A stretch of 14,652 nt of DNA. It comes from CAMPJU01 sp046566095. Its GTDB lineage: Bacteria; Pseudomonadota; Gammaproteobacteria; Xanthomonadales; Xanthomonadaceae. Below, one piece after another: positions 6,915-14,652 of this stretch (its first letter is position 1; each line of letters begins with the position of its first letter). Where the stretch lies: the NCBI GenBank assembly GCA_046566095.1, contig JBKHXI010000086.1, forward strand, positions 1-14,652, read 5' to 3'. Made by a program: the position numbers and the translations under genes. The notes beneath the pieces were generated by a model. It ran no database searches, had not been told where the DNA came from, and saw only the letters and a program-made list of their open reading frames with translations.

Positions 6915-7468
6915 GGATCCTGGAGACCGACCTGCCCGGCTGCGTGGTGATCGAGCCGCAGGTGTTCGGCGACGAGCGCGGCTGGTTCTTCGAGAGCTGG
7001 AACCGCGAGCGCTACGCCGCCCACGGCCTGGACCTGCAGTTCGTGCAGGGCAACGTCTCGCGCTCGGCGCGCGGGGTCCTGCGCGGCCTGCACTACCAGT
7101 GGCCGAACCCGCAGGGCAAGCTGGTGAGCGTGCTCGAGGGCGAGGTCTGGGACGTGGCGGTCGATATCCGCCGCGGCTCCCCGACCTTCGGCCGCTGGAC
7201 CGCGGCCGTGCTGAGCGCGGACAACAAGCGCCAGCTCTGGATCCCCGAGGGCTTCGCCCACGGCTTCGTGGTGCTGTCCGAACATGCCCTGTTCACCTAT
7301 CTCTGCACCGCGCCCTACGACCGCGAGGCGGACGCCGGCATCCGCTGGAACGATCCCGCACTGGCCATCGACTGGCCGGTCGCCGACCCGGCGTTGTCTC
7401 CCAAGGATGCGCGGGCGCCGCTGCTGGCCGACATCCCCGAATCACGGCTGCCCGGGCTGCAGCCGTGA
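6911..7468 (+). CDS. rmlC: dTDP-4-dehydrorhamnose 3,5-epimerase RmlC
   Basis: This 185-residue cupin-fold enzyme epimerises C3 and C5 of dTDP-4-keto-6-deoxyglucose, the third step to dTDP-L-rhamnose. The early motif DERGWFFESWN (21-31) is followed by RGVLRGLHYQ, in which His61 is the catalytic base, then VSVLEGEVWDVAVDIRRGSPTFG, IPEGFAHGFVVLS and the FTYLCTAPYD segment with the tyrosine near the active site. AGIRWNDP and LSPKD, with Asp166 corresponding to the His-Asp dyad partner, complete the fold. Length matches the family. It starts at GTG 6911 overlapping the rmlA stop (GTGA), and ends overlapping the GTG of rmlD in the same way. There is no separate strong ribosome site, consistent with translation re-initiation. 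Confidence 0.96.
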   Translation: MRILETDLPGCVVIEPQVFGDERGWFFESWNRERYAAHGLDLQFVQGNVSRSARGVLRGLHYQWPNPQGKLVSVLEGEVWDVAVDIRRGSPTFGRWTAAVLSADNKRQLWIPEGFAHGFVVLSEHALFTYLCTAPYDREADAGIRWNDPALAIDWPVADPALSPKDARAPLLADIPESRLPGLQP

Positions 7469-8361
7469 AGATCCTGCTGTTCGGCGCCAACGGCCAGCTC
7501 GGCCACGAGCTGCTGCGTGGTCTTGCGCCGCTGGGCGAAGTGGTGCCCAGCACCCGTTCGGGGCGATTGCCCGGAGGCGCGGCCTGCCTGGCCGTGGACC
7601 TGGCGGAGCCGGGTGCCGCCGCCGCCCTGGTGCGGCGGCAGCGGCCGGATGCGGTGGTCAACGCCTCCGCCTACACCGCCGTCGACCTCGCCGAGGAGGA
7701 GCAGGCGCTGGCGACGCGGGTCAACGTCGAGTCGGTCTCGGCCATCGCCGCGGCCTGCGCGGAAATCGATGCGCGCCTGATCCATTACTCGACCGACTAC
7801 GTCTTCCACGGGCAGGGAAACCGCCCCTGGCGCGAGGACGACGCGCCCGATCCATTGGGGGTCTATGGCCGGACCAAGCTCGCCGGAGAACGCGGCGTCG
7901 TCGCCAGCGGCTGCAGGCACTGGATCTTCCGTACCGCCTGGGTCTATGCCGCGCGCGGGAACAACTTTCTGCGCACGATGCTGCGGCTGGGGGCAGAGCG
8001 CGACGAGCTGCGCGTGGTCTGCGACCAGGTGGGTTCGCCGACGCCCGCGCGCTGGCTGGCCGACGCGACCGCAATCGCGCTGGCCCGCAGCGGTACCGGG
8101 GACGGGCTCTGGCATCTGGCGGCCGCCGGACAGACCAGCTGGCATGGCTTCGCCACGGCGATCTTCGAGGACGCGGTGCGGGCGGGGCTGCTGCCGCGCG
8201 CGCCGGCGGTGGTTCCGATCGCAAGCGCCGAGTATCCGACCCGCGCCACGCGGCCGGCCTATTCACAGCTGGATTGCGAGCGCGCGGCGGGCGACTTCGG
8301 GCTGCGGCTGCCGGACTGGCGGATGGGTCTGCGGCAGGTGATCGCGGACATCGCATCCTGA
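7465..8361 (+). CDS. rmlD: dTDP-4-dehydrorhamnose reductase RmlD
   Basis: This 298-residue NAD(P)H-dependent reductase carries out the last step, forming dTDP-L-rhamnose for surface polysaccharides. The N-terminal dinucleotide motif is GANGQLG at 7-13, PDAVVNASAYTAVDLAE at 61-77 follows, and the short-chain dehydrogenase residues are Thr110 in HYSTDYVF with Tyr134 and Lys138 in YGRTK. Further on, FRTAWVYAARGNNFLRTMLRL and VCDQVGSPTPA are standard RmlD wording, as is the terminal RPAYSQLD. It starts at GTG 7465, overlapping the rmlC stop by four bases, and is the last gene of the cluster. A small hairpin (8362-8378) begins directly after its stop codon. Confidence 0.96.
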   Translation: MKILLFGANGQLGHELLRGLAPLGEVVPSTRSGRLPGGAACLAVDLAEPGAAAALVRRQRPDAVVNASAYTAVDLAEEEQALATRVNVESVSAIAAACAEIDARLIHYSTDYVFHGQGNRPWREDDAPDPLGVYGRTKLAGERGVVASGCRHWIFRTAWVYAARGNNFLRTMLRLGAERDELRVVCDQVGSPTPARWLADATAIALARSGTGDGLWHLAAAGQTSWHGFATAIFEDAVRAGLLPRAPAVVPIASAEYPTRATRPAYSQLDCERAAGDFGLRLPDWRMGLRQVIADIAS

Positions 8362-8378
8362 TCCGGGCTTGCCCCGGA
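8362..8378 (+). terminator. hairpin just after rmlD, possible weak terminator
   Basis: TCCGGG (8362-8367) and CCCGGA (8373-8378) form a perfect 6-bp stem with the loop CTTGC, starting at the base after the rmlD stop codon. No T-run follows, so it is at most an imperfect intrinsic terminator or an mRNA 3' stabiliser. An alternative pairing GGGC/GCCC also exists. Confidence 0.35.
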
Positions 8379-8453
8379 CGCAGGCATGGGATTAGATACG
8401 TCCCGGGGAGCGGTCGCGGGGTGCGATCGCCAAAGCCTATGGAGGGGAGCTGC

Positions 8454-10481
8454 ATGCGAGCAGCATCGATCCTGGTCGTCGCATTCCTGGCCTTCGCCGC
8501 GGCTGTCGCGGACGCCGCCGAGCCGCATTCGCTGGCGGATTTCCTCAAGCGGGACCAGTACGGCGCCCTGGCGCTGTCGCCGGACGGCCGGCATTACGCG
8601 GTGGAGGTTCCGCACGGGGATCGCACCAACCTGGCGATCATCCGTCGCTCGGACCGCACGGTCACCGGCTACGCCAATCTCGGCAAGGACAGGCACGTCC
8701 ACGCCTTCCATTGGGTCAACAACGAGCGGGTCCTGATCGAGAGCGCCGAGAAGCTGGGCAGCCTCGACCAGCCTCTTCTCACCGGCGAAATCTACGCGAT
8801 CAACGCCGATGGCAGCGGCAGCGGACTGCTGTTCGGCTACCGCGCGGACGGCACGCAACTGGGTACGCGGCACGACCGCGGACGCCAGGAGGAAGCATCG
8901 GGGTTCCTCATCGACACGATCCCAGGCGACGACCGCAACGTGCTCATCGCGGTCTGGCCCTGGACCCAGAGCGAACCCTACACGCGCGCCGAGCGCATGG
9001 ACGTGTATTCGGGCAAGCGTCAGGTGGTCGCGCGTGCGCCGGTGCAGAGAGCGCGCTTCCTCGCCGATCTTTCCGGGGTGGTGCGCTTCGCCGTCGGCGA
9101 AGGCGTGGACAACGTCACGAAGACCTACTACAGGTCCGGCGAAAAGGCGGAGTGGGAGCTGATCAACGACGAGGCGGCGACGGGTCGGATCGTCGTGCCC
9201 GTGGGGTTCGCCGCGGACGGCCGCACTGCCTACCTGCAGGTCGAACAAGCCACGGGGCCGGACGCGGTCCACGCCTTCGACATGCAGACACGGGAATCGG
9301 TGCCGGCTCTGCGCGGCGAATTCGCCGATCCGCACGCCTACCTTCGTGACCCGGTCGACCGCAGCCTGGTCGGCGCAGTGTTCATGGAAGGTCGCCCGCG
9401 CCTGCGCTTCTTCGACGAACAGGGTGCAGCCGCACGCCTGTACAAGAGCCTGCAGGCGGCTTTTCCGGGCCAACTGGTGACGCTGGGCGAGGCGACCCGG
9501 GACGGTGCGCAGGTGTTGCTCTCGGTCCGGAGCGACCGCAGCCCGGGCGACTACTACGTCTTCGATCTGAACGAGAAGAAAGCCGACCTGGCGCTGGTGC
9601 GGCGCGACTGGATCGATCCCACTCGCACGGCAGCGATGGAGCCGGTGGTCATCCGGGCGCGCGACGGCCGCAGCCTGCACGGTTACCTGACCTTGCCTCC
9701 CGGCGGCGGACGCCAGGGCCTGCCGCTGATCCTGAATCCGCACGGCGGGCCGTTCGGCATCGCCGACATATGGGGCTTCGACGAGGAGACGCAGCTGCTG
9801 GCGGCGCACGGCTATGCGGTATTGCAGGTCAACTTCCGCGGCTCCGGCAATTACGGGCGGGAGCACGTGCAGGCCGGCTTCCAGCAATGGGGGCGGGCCA
9901 TGCAGGACGACGTCACCGATGCCACCCGCTGGGCGATCGAGGAAGGCATCGCCGACCCTTCGCGCATCTGCATCTATGGAGCCAGCTACGGCGGCTACGC
10001 CGCGCTGATGGGCGCGGCCAGGGAGCCGGAGCTCTATCGCTGCGCGGCAGGTTATGTCGGCGTGTACGACATGCCGCTCATGTACCGCCGTGGCGACATC
10101 GCCCTGCGCCGCAGCGGCCGCAATTATCTCGAGCAGGCGCTGGGCAGACAGGACCTCGAGGCCGTGTCGCCCACGCGCCTGGCCGACCGGATCCGTGCGC
10201 CGGTGTTCCTGGCCGCCGGCGGCGAGGACAAGCGTGCGCCGCTGGATCACACCCAGGCCATGGAACGGGCGCTCAAGCGCGCCGGCAAGCCGGTGGAAAC
10301 CCTGGTCTTCCGGACCGAGGGCCACGGTTTCTACGTCGAATCGAACCGGCGCGAGTACTACGGCAAGCTGATCGACTTCTTCGAGCGCCACATCGGGCGC
10401 GGAGCGGCAGCCGCAGCCGGCGCCGGGGGCGAGCGGGCGGCCGCCCAGGGCGAGGCGGCTGCTCTGGAATCTGCCGACTAG
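8454..10481 (+). CDS. exported S9-family peptidase (prolyl-oligopeptidase type)
   Basis: This 675-residue protein is predicted to cleave short peptides outside the cytoplasm. The N-terminus MRAASILVVAFLAFAAAVADAA is a clear signal peptide. A beta-propeller-like region follows (about 30-390), with LSPDGRHYAV as its clearest repeat unit. The C-terminal alpha/beta-hydrolase (about 395-650) has the oxyanion motif HGGPFG from residue 430 and a catalytic triad of Ser511 (GASYGG), Asp592 (GGEDKRAP) and His624 (EGHGFY). The last 29 or so residues are Ala/Gly-rich and look disordered. The start at 8454 is chosen because GGAGG lies eight bases upstream and the signal peptide begins there; ATG 8439 is in frame but overlaps that site. 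Third codon positions are less G/C-biased than in neighbours. The exact specificity (dipeptidyl or acylaminoacyl peptidase) cannot be read from sequence. Confidence 0.87.
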   Translation: MRAASILVVAFLAFAAAVADAAEPHSLADFLKRDQYGALALSPDGRHYAVEVPHGDRTNLAIIRRSDRTVTGYANLGKDRHVHAFHWVNNERVLIESAEKLGSLDQPLLTGEIYAINADGSGSGLLFGYRADGTQLGTRHDRGRQEEASGFLIDTIPGDDRNVLIAVWPWTQSEPYTRAERMDVYSGKRQVVARAPVQRARFLADLSGVVRFAVGEGVDNVTKTYYRSGEKAEWELINDEAATGRIVVPVGFAADGRTAYLQVEQATGPDAVHAFDMQTRESVPALRGEFADPHAYLRDPVDRSLVGAVFMEGRPRLRFFDEQGAAARLYKSLQAAFPGQLVTLGEATRDGAQVLLSVRSDRSPGDYYVFDLNEKKADLALVRRDWIDPTRTAAMEPVVIRARDGRSLHGYLTLPPGGGRQGLPLILNPHGGPFGIADIWGFDEETQLLAAHGYAVLQVNFRGSGNYGREHVQAGFQQWGRAMQDDVTDATRWAIEEGIADPSRICIYGASYGGYAALMGAAREPELYRCAAGYVGVYDMPLMYRRGDIALRRSGRNYLEQALGRQDLEAVSPTRLADRIRAPVFLAAGGEDKRAPLDHTQAMERALKRAGKPVETLVFRTEGHGFYVESNRREYYGKLIDFFERHIGRGAAAAAGAGGERAAAQGEAAALESAD

Positions 10482-10535
10482 CGCCGCAGTCCGGCCGCTG
10501 ACCGTGGCGCCGCCGGTCGCGGCGGGTCGCCGGCC

Positions 10536-10541
10536 TATACT
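10536..10541 (+). promoter_or_regulatory. -10 box upstream of the YfcC-type transporter
   Basis: TATACT matches five of six bases of the sigma-70 -10 consensus and lies 32 bases before the ATG at 10568, in an otherwise G/C-dominated gap. No recognisable -35 hexamer is found at normal spacing. It suggests the transporter and the following peptidase form their own transcription unit. Confidence 0.5.
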
Positions 10542-10567
10542 GCGCCGACGTCAGACCGGATCGGCCG

Positions 10568-11944
10568 ATGAAGTTCAAGCTGCGCGTGCCCCACACCCTG
10601 GTGCTGCTGTTCGCGATGATGGCGCTCGCGCTGGCCAGCACCTGGCTGCTGCCGCAGGGCAGCTTCCAGACGGTGGACGACGGCAAGGGCCACCAGCTGG
10701 TGGTACCGGGGACCTACCAGCAGGCCGACGAGCGCGTGGTGCTGCCGCCGACCGCGCTGTTCACGGTGGTGCCGCGGGCGATGGCGGCGGCCGGCGACAT
10801 CATCTTCTTCGTGCTGCTGGTCGGCGGCGCGATCGCGGTGCTGCGCGCGACCGGGATGATCGATGCCGCGCTCGGCGCGGTCCTCCGCCGGATCGGCCAC
10901 AGCCCGCGGGCGCTGATCGTGATCGGCATGTCGGTGTTCGCCGCCGGCTCCGGCGCGATCGGGGTGGCCGAGGAGTACATCCCGTTCGCGGCGATGCTGA
11001 TCGGCCTGTGCCTGGCGATGCGGATGGACGCGATGACCGCGATGGGCATCATGATCGGCGGCTACGGCATCGGCTACGGCGTGGCCGTGCTCAATCCCTT
11101 CACCGTGCAGGTGGCGCAGGGCGTGGCAGGGCTGCCGCCGACCTCGGGCTGGGAGTTCCGGCTGGCGCTGTTCGTGCCGTTCGTGGCGATCGGCGTGCAC
11201 CACGTGTGGTCGTATGCGCGCAGGGTGCAGGCCGATCCGTCGGCCAGCCTGATGGCGGGGATCGAGCCCGCGCATCCTCCCCTGGCGGACCCGCCCGCAT
11301 TCGACGGCAGGCTCAGGCTGGTCCTGCTGCTGGCGCTGGCGACCCTGGTGGCCATGGTCTGGGGCATCTCGACGCAGGGCTGGTACCTGGTCGAACTCGG
11401 CGCGCTGTTCCTGGCGCTGGCGGTGCTGGCCGGGCTGGTCGGCGGCCTGGGCGCCTCGGGCACGGCGCGCAGCTTCGGCGAGGGCGCGGCGGAGCTCGCG
11501 GTCACCGCGCTGCTGATCGGCTTCGCGCGCTCGATCGCCCTGCTGCTCGAGGACGGGCAGGTGCTGCACACCATCGTCCACGGCATGTCCGGCCCGCTGC
11601 AGGCGCTCGGCGCCTACGGCGCGGCGGTCGGCATGCTGCTGATCCAGACCGTGCTCAACTTCTTCATTCCCTCCGGCAGCGGCCAGGCCTTCGTGACCAT
11701 GCCGATCATGGCGCCGCTGGCCGACATCGTCGGCATCACCCGCCAGACCGCGGTGCTGGCCTACCAGTTCGGCGACGGGCTCTCGAACATGATCATCCCG
11801 ACCAACATCGTGCTGATGAGCATCCTCGGCATCGCCGGCATTCCCTACGACCGCTGGCTGCGCTTCGTCTGGCCGCTGCTGCTCAAGCTGCTGGCGGCCG
11901 CCGCGGCCGCGCTTGTCGTCGCGGTCGCCATCGGCTACCAATGA
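10568..11944 (+). CDS. YfcC/DcuC-family inner-membrane transporter
   Basis: This 458-residue, strongly hydrophobic protein has about a dozen likely membrane segments, beginning with TLVLLFAMMALALASTWLL. It fits the YfcC group of the DcuC-like C4-dicarboxylate carrier superfamily. Marks of that group are GSGAIGVAEEYIPFA around residues 127-140, PSGSGQAFVTMPIMAPLAD from 368, and YQFGDGLSNMIIPTN with QFGDG at 400-404; the paired P-[ST]-[GN] elements resemble re-entrant loops of ion-coupled carriers. Members have been named for dicarboxylates or for basic amino acids, and the true substrate is mostly unknown. The gene lies between two exported peptidases. The one downstream begins within 45 bases, so uptake of peptide-derived amino acids or short peptides is a plausible role, by inference only. 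A -10-like TATACT is at 10536. Confidence 0.86.
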   Translation: MKFKLRVPHTLVLLFAMMALALASTWLLPQGSFQTVDDGKGHQLVVPGTYQQADERVVLPPTALFTVVPRAMAAAGDIIFFVLLVGGAIAVLRATGMIDAALGAVLRRIGHSPRALIVIGMSVFAAGSGAIGVAEEYIPFAAMLIGLCLAMRMDAMTAMGIMIGGYGIGYGVAVLNPFTVQVAQGVAGLPPTSGWEFRLALFVPFVAIGVHHVWSYARRVQADPSASLMAGIEPAHPPLADPPAFDGRLRLVLLLALATLVAMVWGISTQGWYLVELGALFLALAVLAGLVGGLGASGTARSFGEGAAELAVTALLIGFARSIALLLEDGQVLHTIVHGMSGPLQALGAYGAAVGMLLIQTVLNFFIPSGSGQAFVTMPIMAPLADIVGITRQTAVLAYQFGDGLSNMIIPTNIVLMSILGIAGIPYDRWLRFVWPLLLKLLAAAAAALVVAVAIGYQ

Positions 11945-11985
11945 CGGCCCAGCGCACCCCCTTTCCCGCCCCCGGAGCGACCCCG

Positions 11986-14073
<2,088 letters not shown>

Positions 14074-14074
14074 A

Positions 14075-14094
14075 CCGGCACGAGGCCGTGCCGG
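14075..14094 (+). terminator. hairpin after the second S9 peptidase gene
   Basis: CCGGCACG (14075-14082) and CGTGCCGG (14087-14094) form a perfect 8-bp stem around the loop AGGC, starting two bases after the peptidase stop codon. It is the strongest perfect stem noticed in the window. A run of G, not T, follows, so it is not a textbook intrinsic terminator. It may act as a Rho-assisted 3' end or mRNA stabiliser. The next start codon is 17 bases beyond it. Confidence 0.45.
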
Positions 14095-14110
14095 CAGGCA
14101 GGGGGTTGCG

Positions 14111-14332
14111 ATGGGCAGGAACCCGTTCATCCACGACGACGACGAGCCGCGGTCTCCCGGGAACGCGCCGTCGCCCGGGCCCTACCGGGGCCCGGAGCGG
14201 CGCAGCGGACAGGACCGGCGCCGGACCCACGACCGGCGCGAGGAGATCCGCTTCGAACCGGCCAAGCAGGACCGGCGCAGCGGCAAGGACCGCCGCAAGC
14301 GCTCCGGCTGGGACGACACGCCGGTCCGGTAG
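14111..14332 (+). CDS. small arginine-rich protein with repeated [E/D]RR motifs
   Basis: This is a 73-residue hydrophilic protein of unknown function. Residues 1-27 are acidic and then Pro/Gly-rich (HDDDEPRSPGNAPSPGP). From 29 on it consists of charged repeats: ERRSGQDRR at 29-37, DRR at 41-43, and DRRSGKDRRK at 54-63. That makes five [E/D]RR triplets, arranged as two copies of [E/D]RRSGxDRR separated by REEIRFEP. No cysteine, signal peptide or membrane segment is present. Similar ERRxxxDRR strings occur at the ends of various bacterial regulatory and hypothetical proteins; I recall them as common in this family but cannot name a function. A purine-rich AGGGGG-type ribosome site lies just upstream of the ATG. 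The regular, low-complexity but in-frame repeats favour a real gene over a chance frame. Nucleic-acid binding or an electrostatic adaptor role is possible but unproven. Confidence 0.65.
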   Translation: MGRNPFIHDDDEPRSPGNAPSPGPYRGPERRSGQDRRRTHDRREEIRFEPAKQDRRSGKDRRKRSGWDDTPVR

Positions 14333-14416
14333 CGCGGCATTCCGCGTCCTCCGCCGCCACGACGTTGTCCGGGCCGCGGCTGGCCGCGCGCGCGGGCCGC
14401 GTGCTAGCGTCGCGGC

Positions 14417-14652
14417 ATGGAAGAAGGTACCGCCCTGATCACCAACGACGCGGTCGTCCTGGGGCTGCTGGCCGCGACCCTGGGCGCGGTGTTCTGGACC
14501 GCCGCCCGCCCGGACGGCTTCTGGAAGAAGTTCTACGGCGTGGTGCCGGCGCTGCTGCTGTGCTACCTGCTGCCGGCGGTCTACAACAGCCTCGGCCTGA
14601 TCGACGGCGAGGCCTCGGGCCTGTACCCGATGGCGCGCGACTACCTGCTGCC
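14417..14652 (+). CDS. DUF819-type membrane protein (5' part, runs off the window)
   Basis: The frame opens at ATG 14417 and is uninterrupted to the window edge, giving 78 complete codons. The translation starts MEEGTALITNDAVVLGLL and shows two likely membrane segments: VVLGLLAATLGAVFWTA (about 13-29) and VVPALLLCYLLPAVYNSL (about 42-59). The loop between them is FWKKFYGVVP. The pattern ITNDAVVLGLL, FWKKFYGVVPALLLCYLLP and LYPMARDYLLP resembles the start of DUF819 (YjcL-like) proteins, a family of multi-pass inner-membrane proteins of about 400 residues with unknown, possibly transport, function. No good ribosome site or promoter is evident in the 84-base G/C-rich gap before it. The family call is from memory of the pattern and only the first fifth of the gene is visible. 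Confidence 0.72.
   Translation, partial: MEEGTALITNDAVVLGLLAATLGAVFWTAARPDGFWKKFYGVVPALLLCYLLPAVYNSLGLIDGEASGLYPMARDYLL

Noticed and set aside
8369..8398. Possible promoter TTGCCC-17/18-TTAGATA before the first S9 peptidase
   Set aside because: The -10 matches only three of six consensus bases and the -35 overlaps the hairpin after rmlD. It is too weak to annotate.
8439..8453. Upstream in-frame ATG for the first S9 peptidase
   Set aside because: It would include the ribosome site GGAGG as coding sequence and place MEGSC before the signal peptide; ATG 8454 has correct spacing.
8259..10391. 710-codon open frame on the minus strand across rmlD and the first S9 peptidase
   Set aside because: It mirrors the codon bias of the real genes opposite, shows no recognisable motif and has no ribosome site.
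14374..14400. CG-rich palindromic runs before the DUF819-type gene
   Set aside because: Alternating CG/GC blocks form many trivial pairings in DNA of this composition, so no specific structure is supported.

Overview
The window looks like part of a high-GC gammaproteobacterial chromosome, most probably from the Xanthomonadaceae/Lysobacteraceae (Xanthomonas, Lysobacter, Luteimonas, Pseudoxanthomonas and relatives). The reasons are a very strong G/C preference at third codon positions, the murL-murD2 pair that is characteristic of that family, an rmlBACD cluster in xanthomonad order, and two secreted S9 peptidases. The placement is inferred from gene content and was not tested by a search. Coding density is high, with no rRNA, tRNA, CRISPR array, transposase or phage gene visible.

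Layout, left to right. (1) 1-2185: the 3' part of murL overlaps murD2 by 20 bases. Together they make UDP-MurNAc-L-Ala-D-Glu by adding L-glutamate first and epimerising it on the nucleotide precursor. This replaces the usual glutamate racemase plus MurD route. (2) 2260-3048: a dienelactone-hydrolase-family protein with an apparent signal peptide. (3) 3117-4739: a divergent pair, ispB (polyprenyl diphosphate synthase for the quinone side chain, minus strand) and ssb (single-stranded DNA-binding protein, plus strand). The 159-base gap between them carries a perfect TATAAT box for each direction. (4) 4740-4965: a non-coding gap holding a short palindromic repeat-like element and a second hairpin. 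(5) 4966-8361: rmlB-rmlA-rmlC-rmlD, the complete dTDP-L-rhamnose pathway from glucose-1-phosphate, with all three internal junctions being 4-base stop/start overlaps. It probably supplies rhamnose for LPS O-antigen or other surface glycans. (6) 8454-14073: an exported S9 peptidase, a YfcC/DcuC-type multi-pass transporter, and a second exported S9 peptidase close behind the transporter. This suggests a peptide-degradation and uptake module, although the transporter's substrate cannot be read from the sequence. (7) 14111-14652: a 73-residue protein built from repeated [E/D]RR motifs, then the first 78 codons of a DUF819-type membrane protein cut by the window edge.

Most of the window is housekeeping or known-pathway DNA, and I do not see a convincing undescribed multi-gene system. 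The items most worth a second look are the [E/D]RR-repeat small protein, the palindromic element before rmlB, the peptidase-transporter-peptidase arrangement, the cysteine cluster in MurL, and the signal peptide on the dienelactone-hydrolase homologue.
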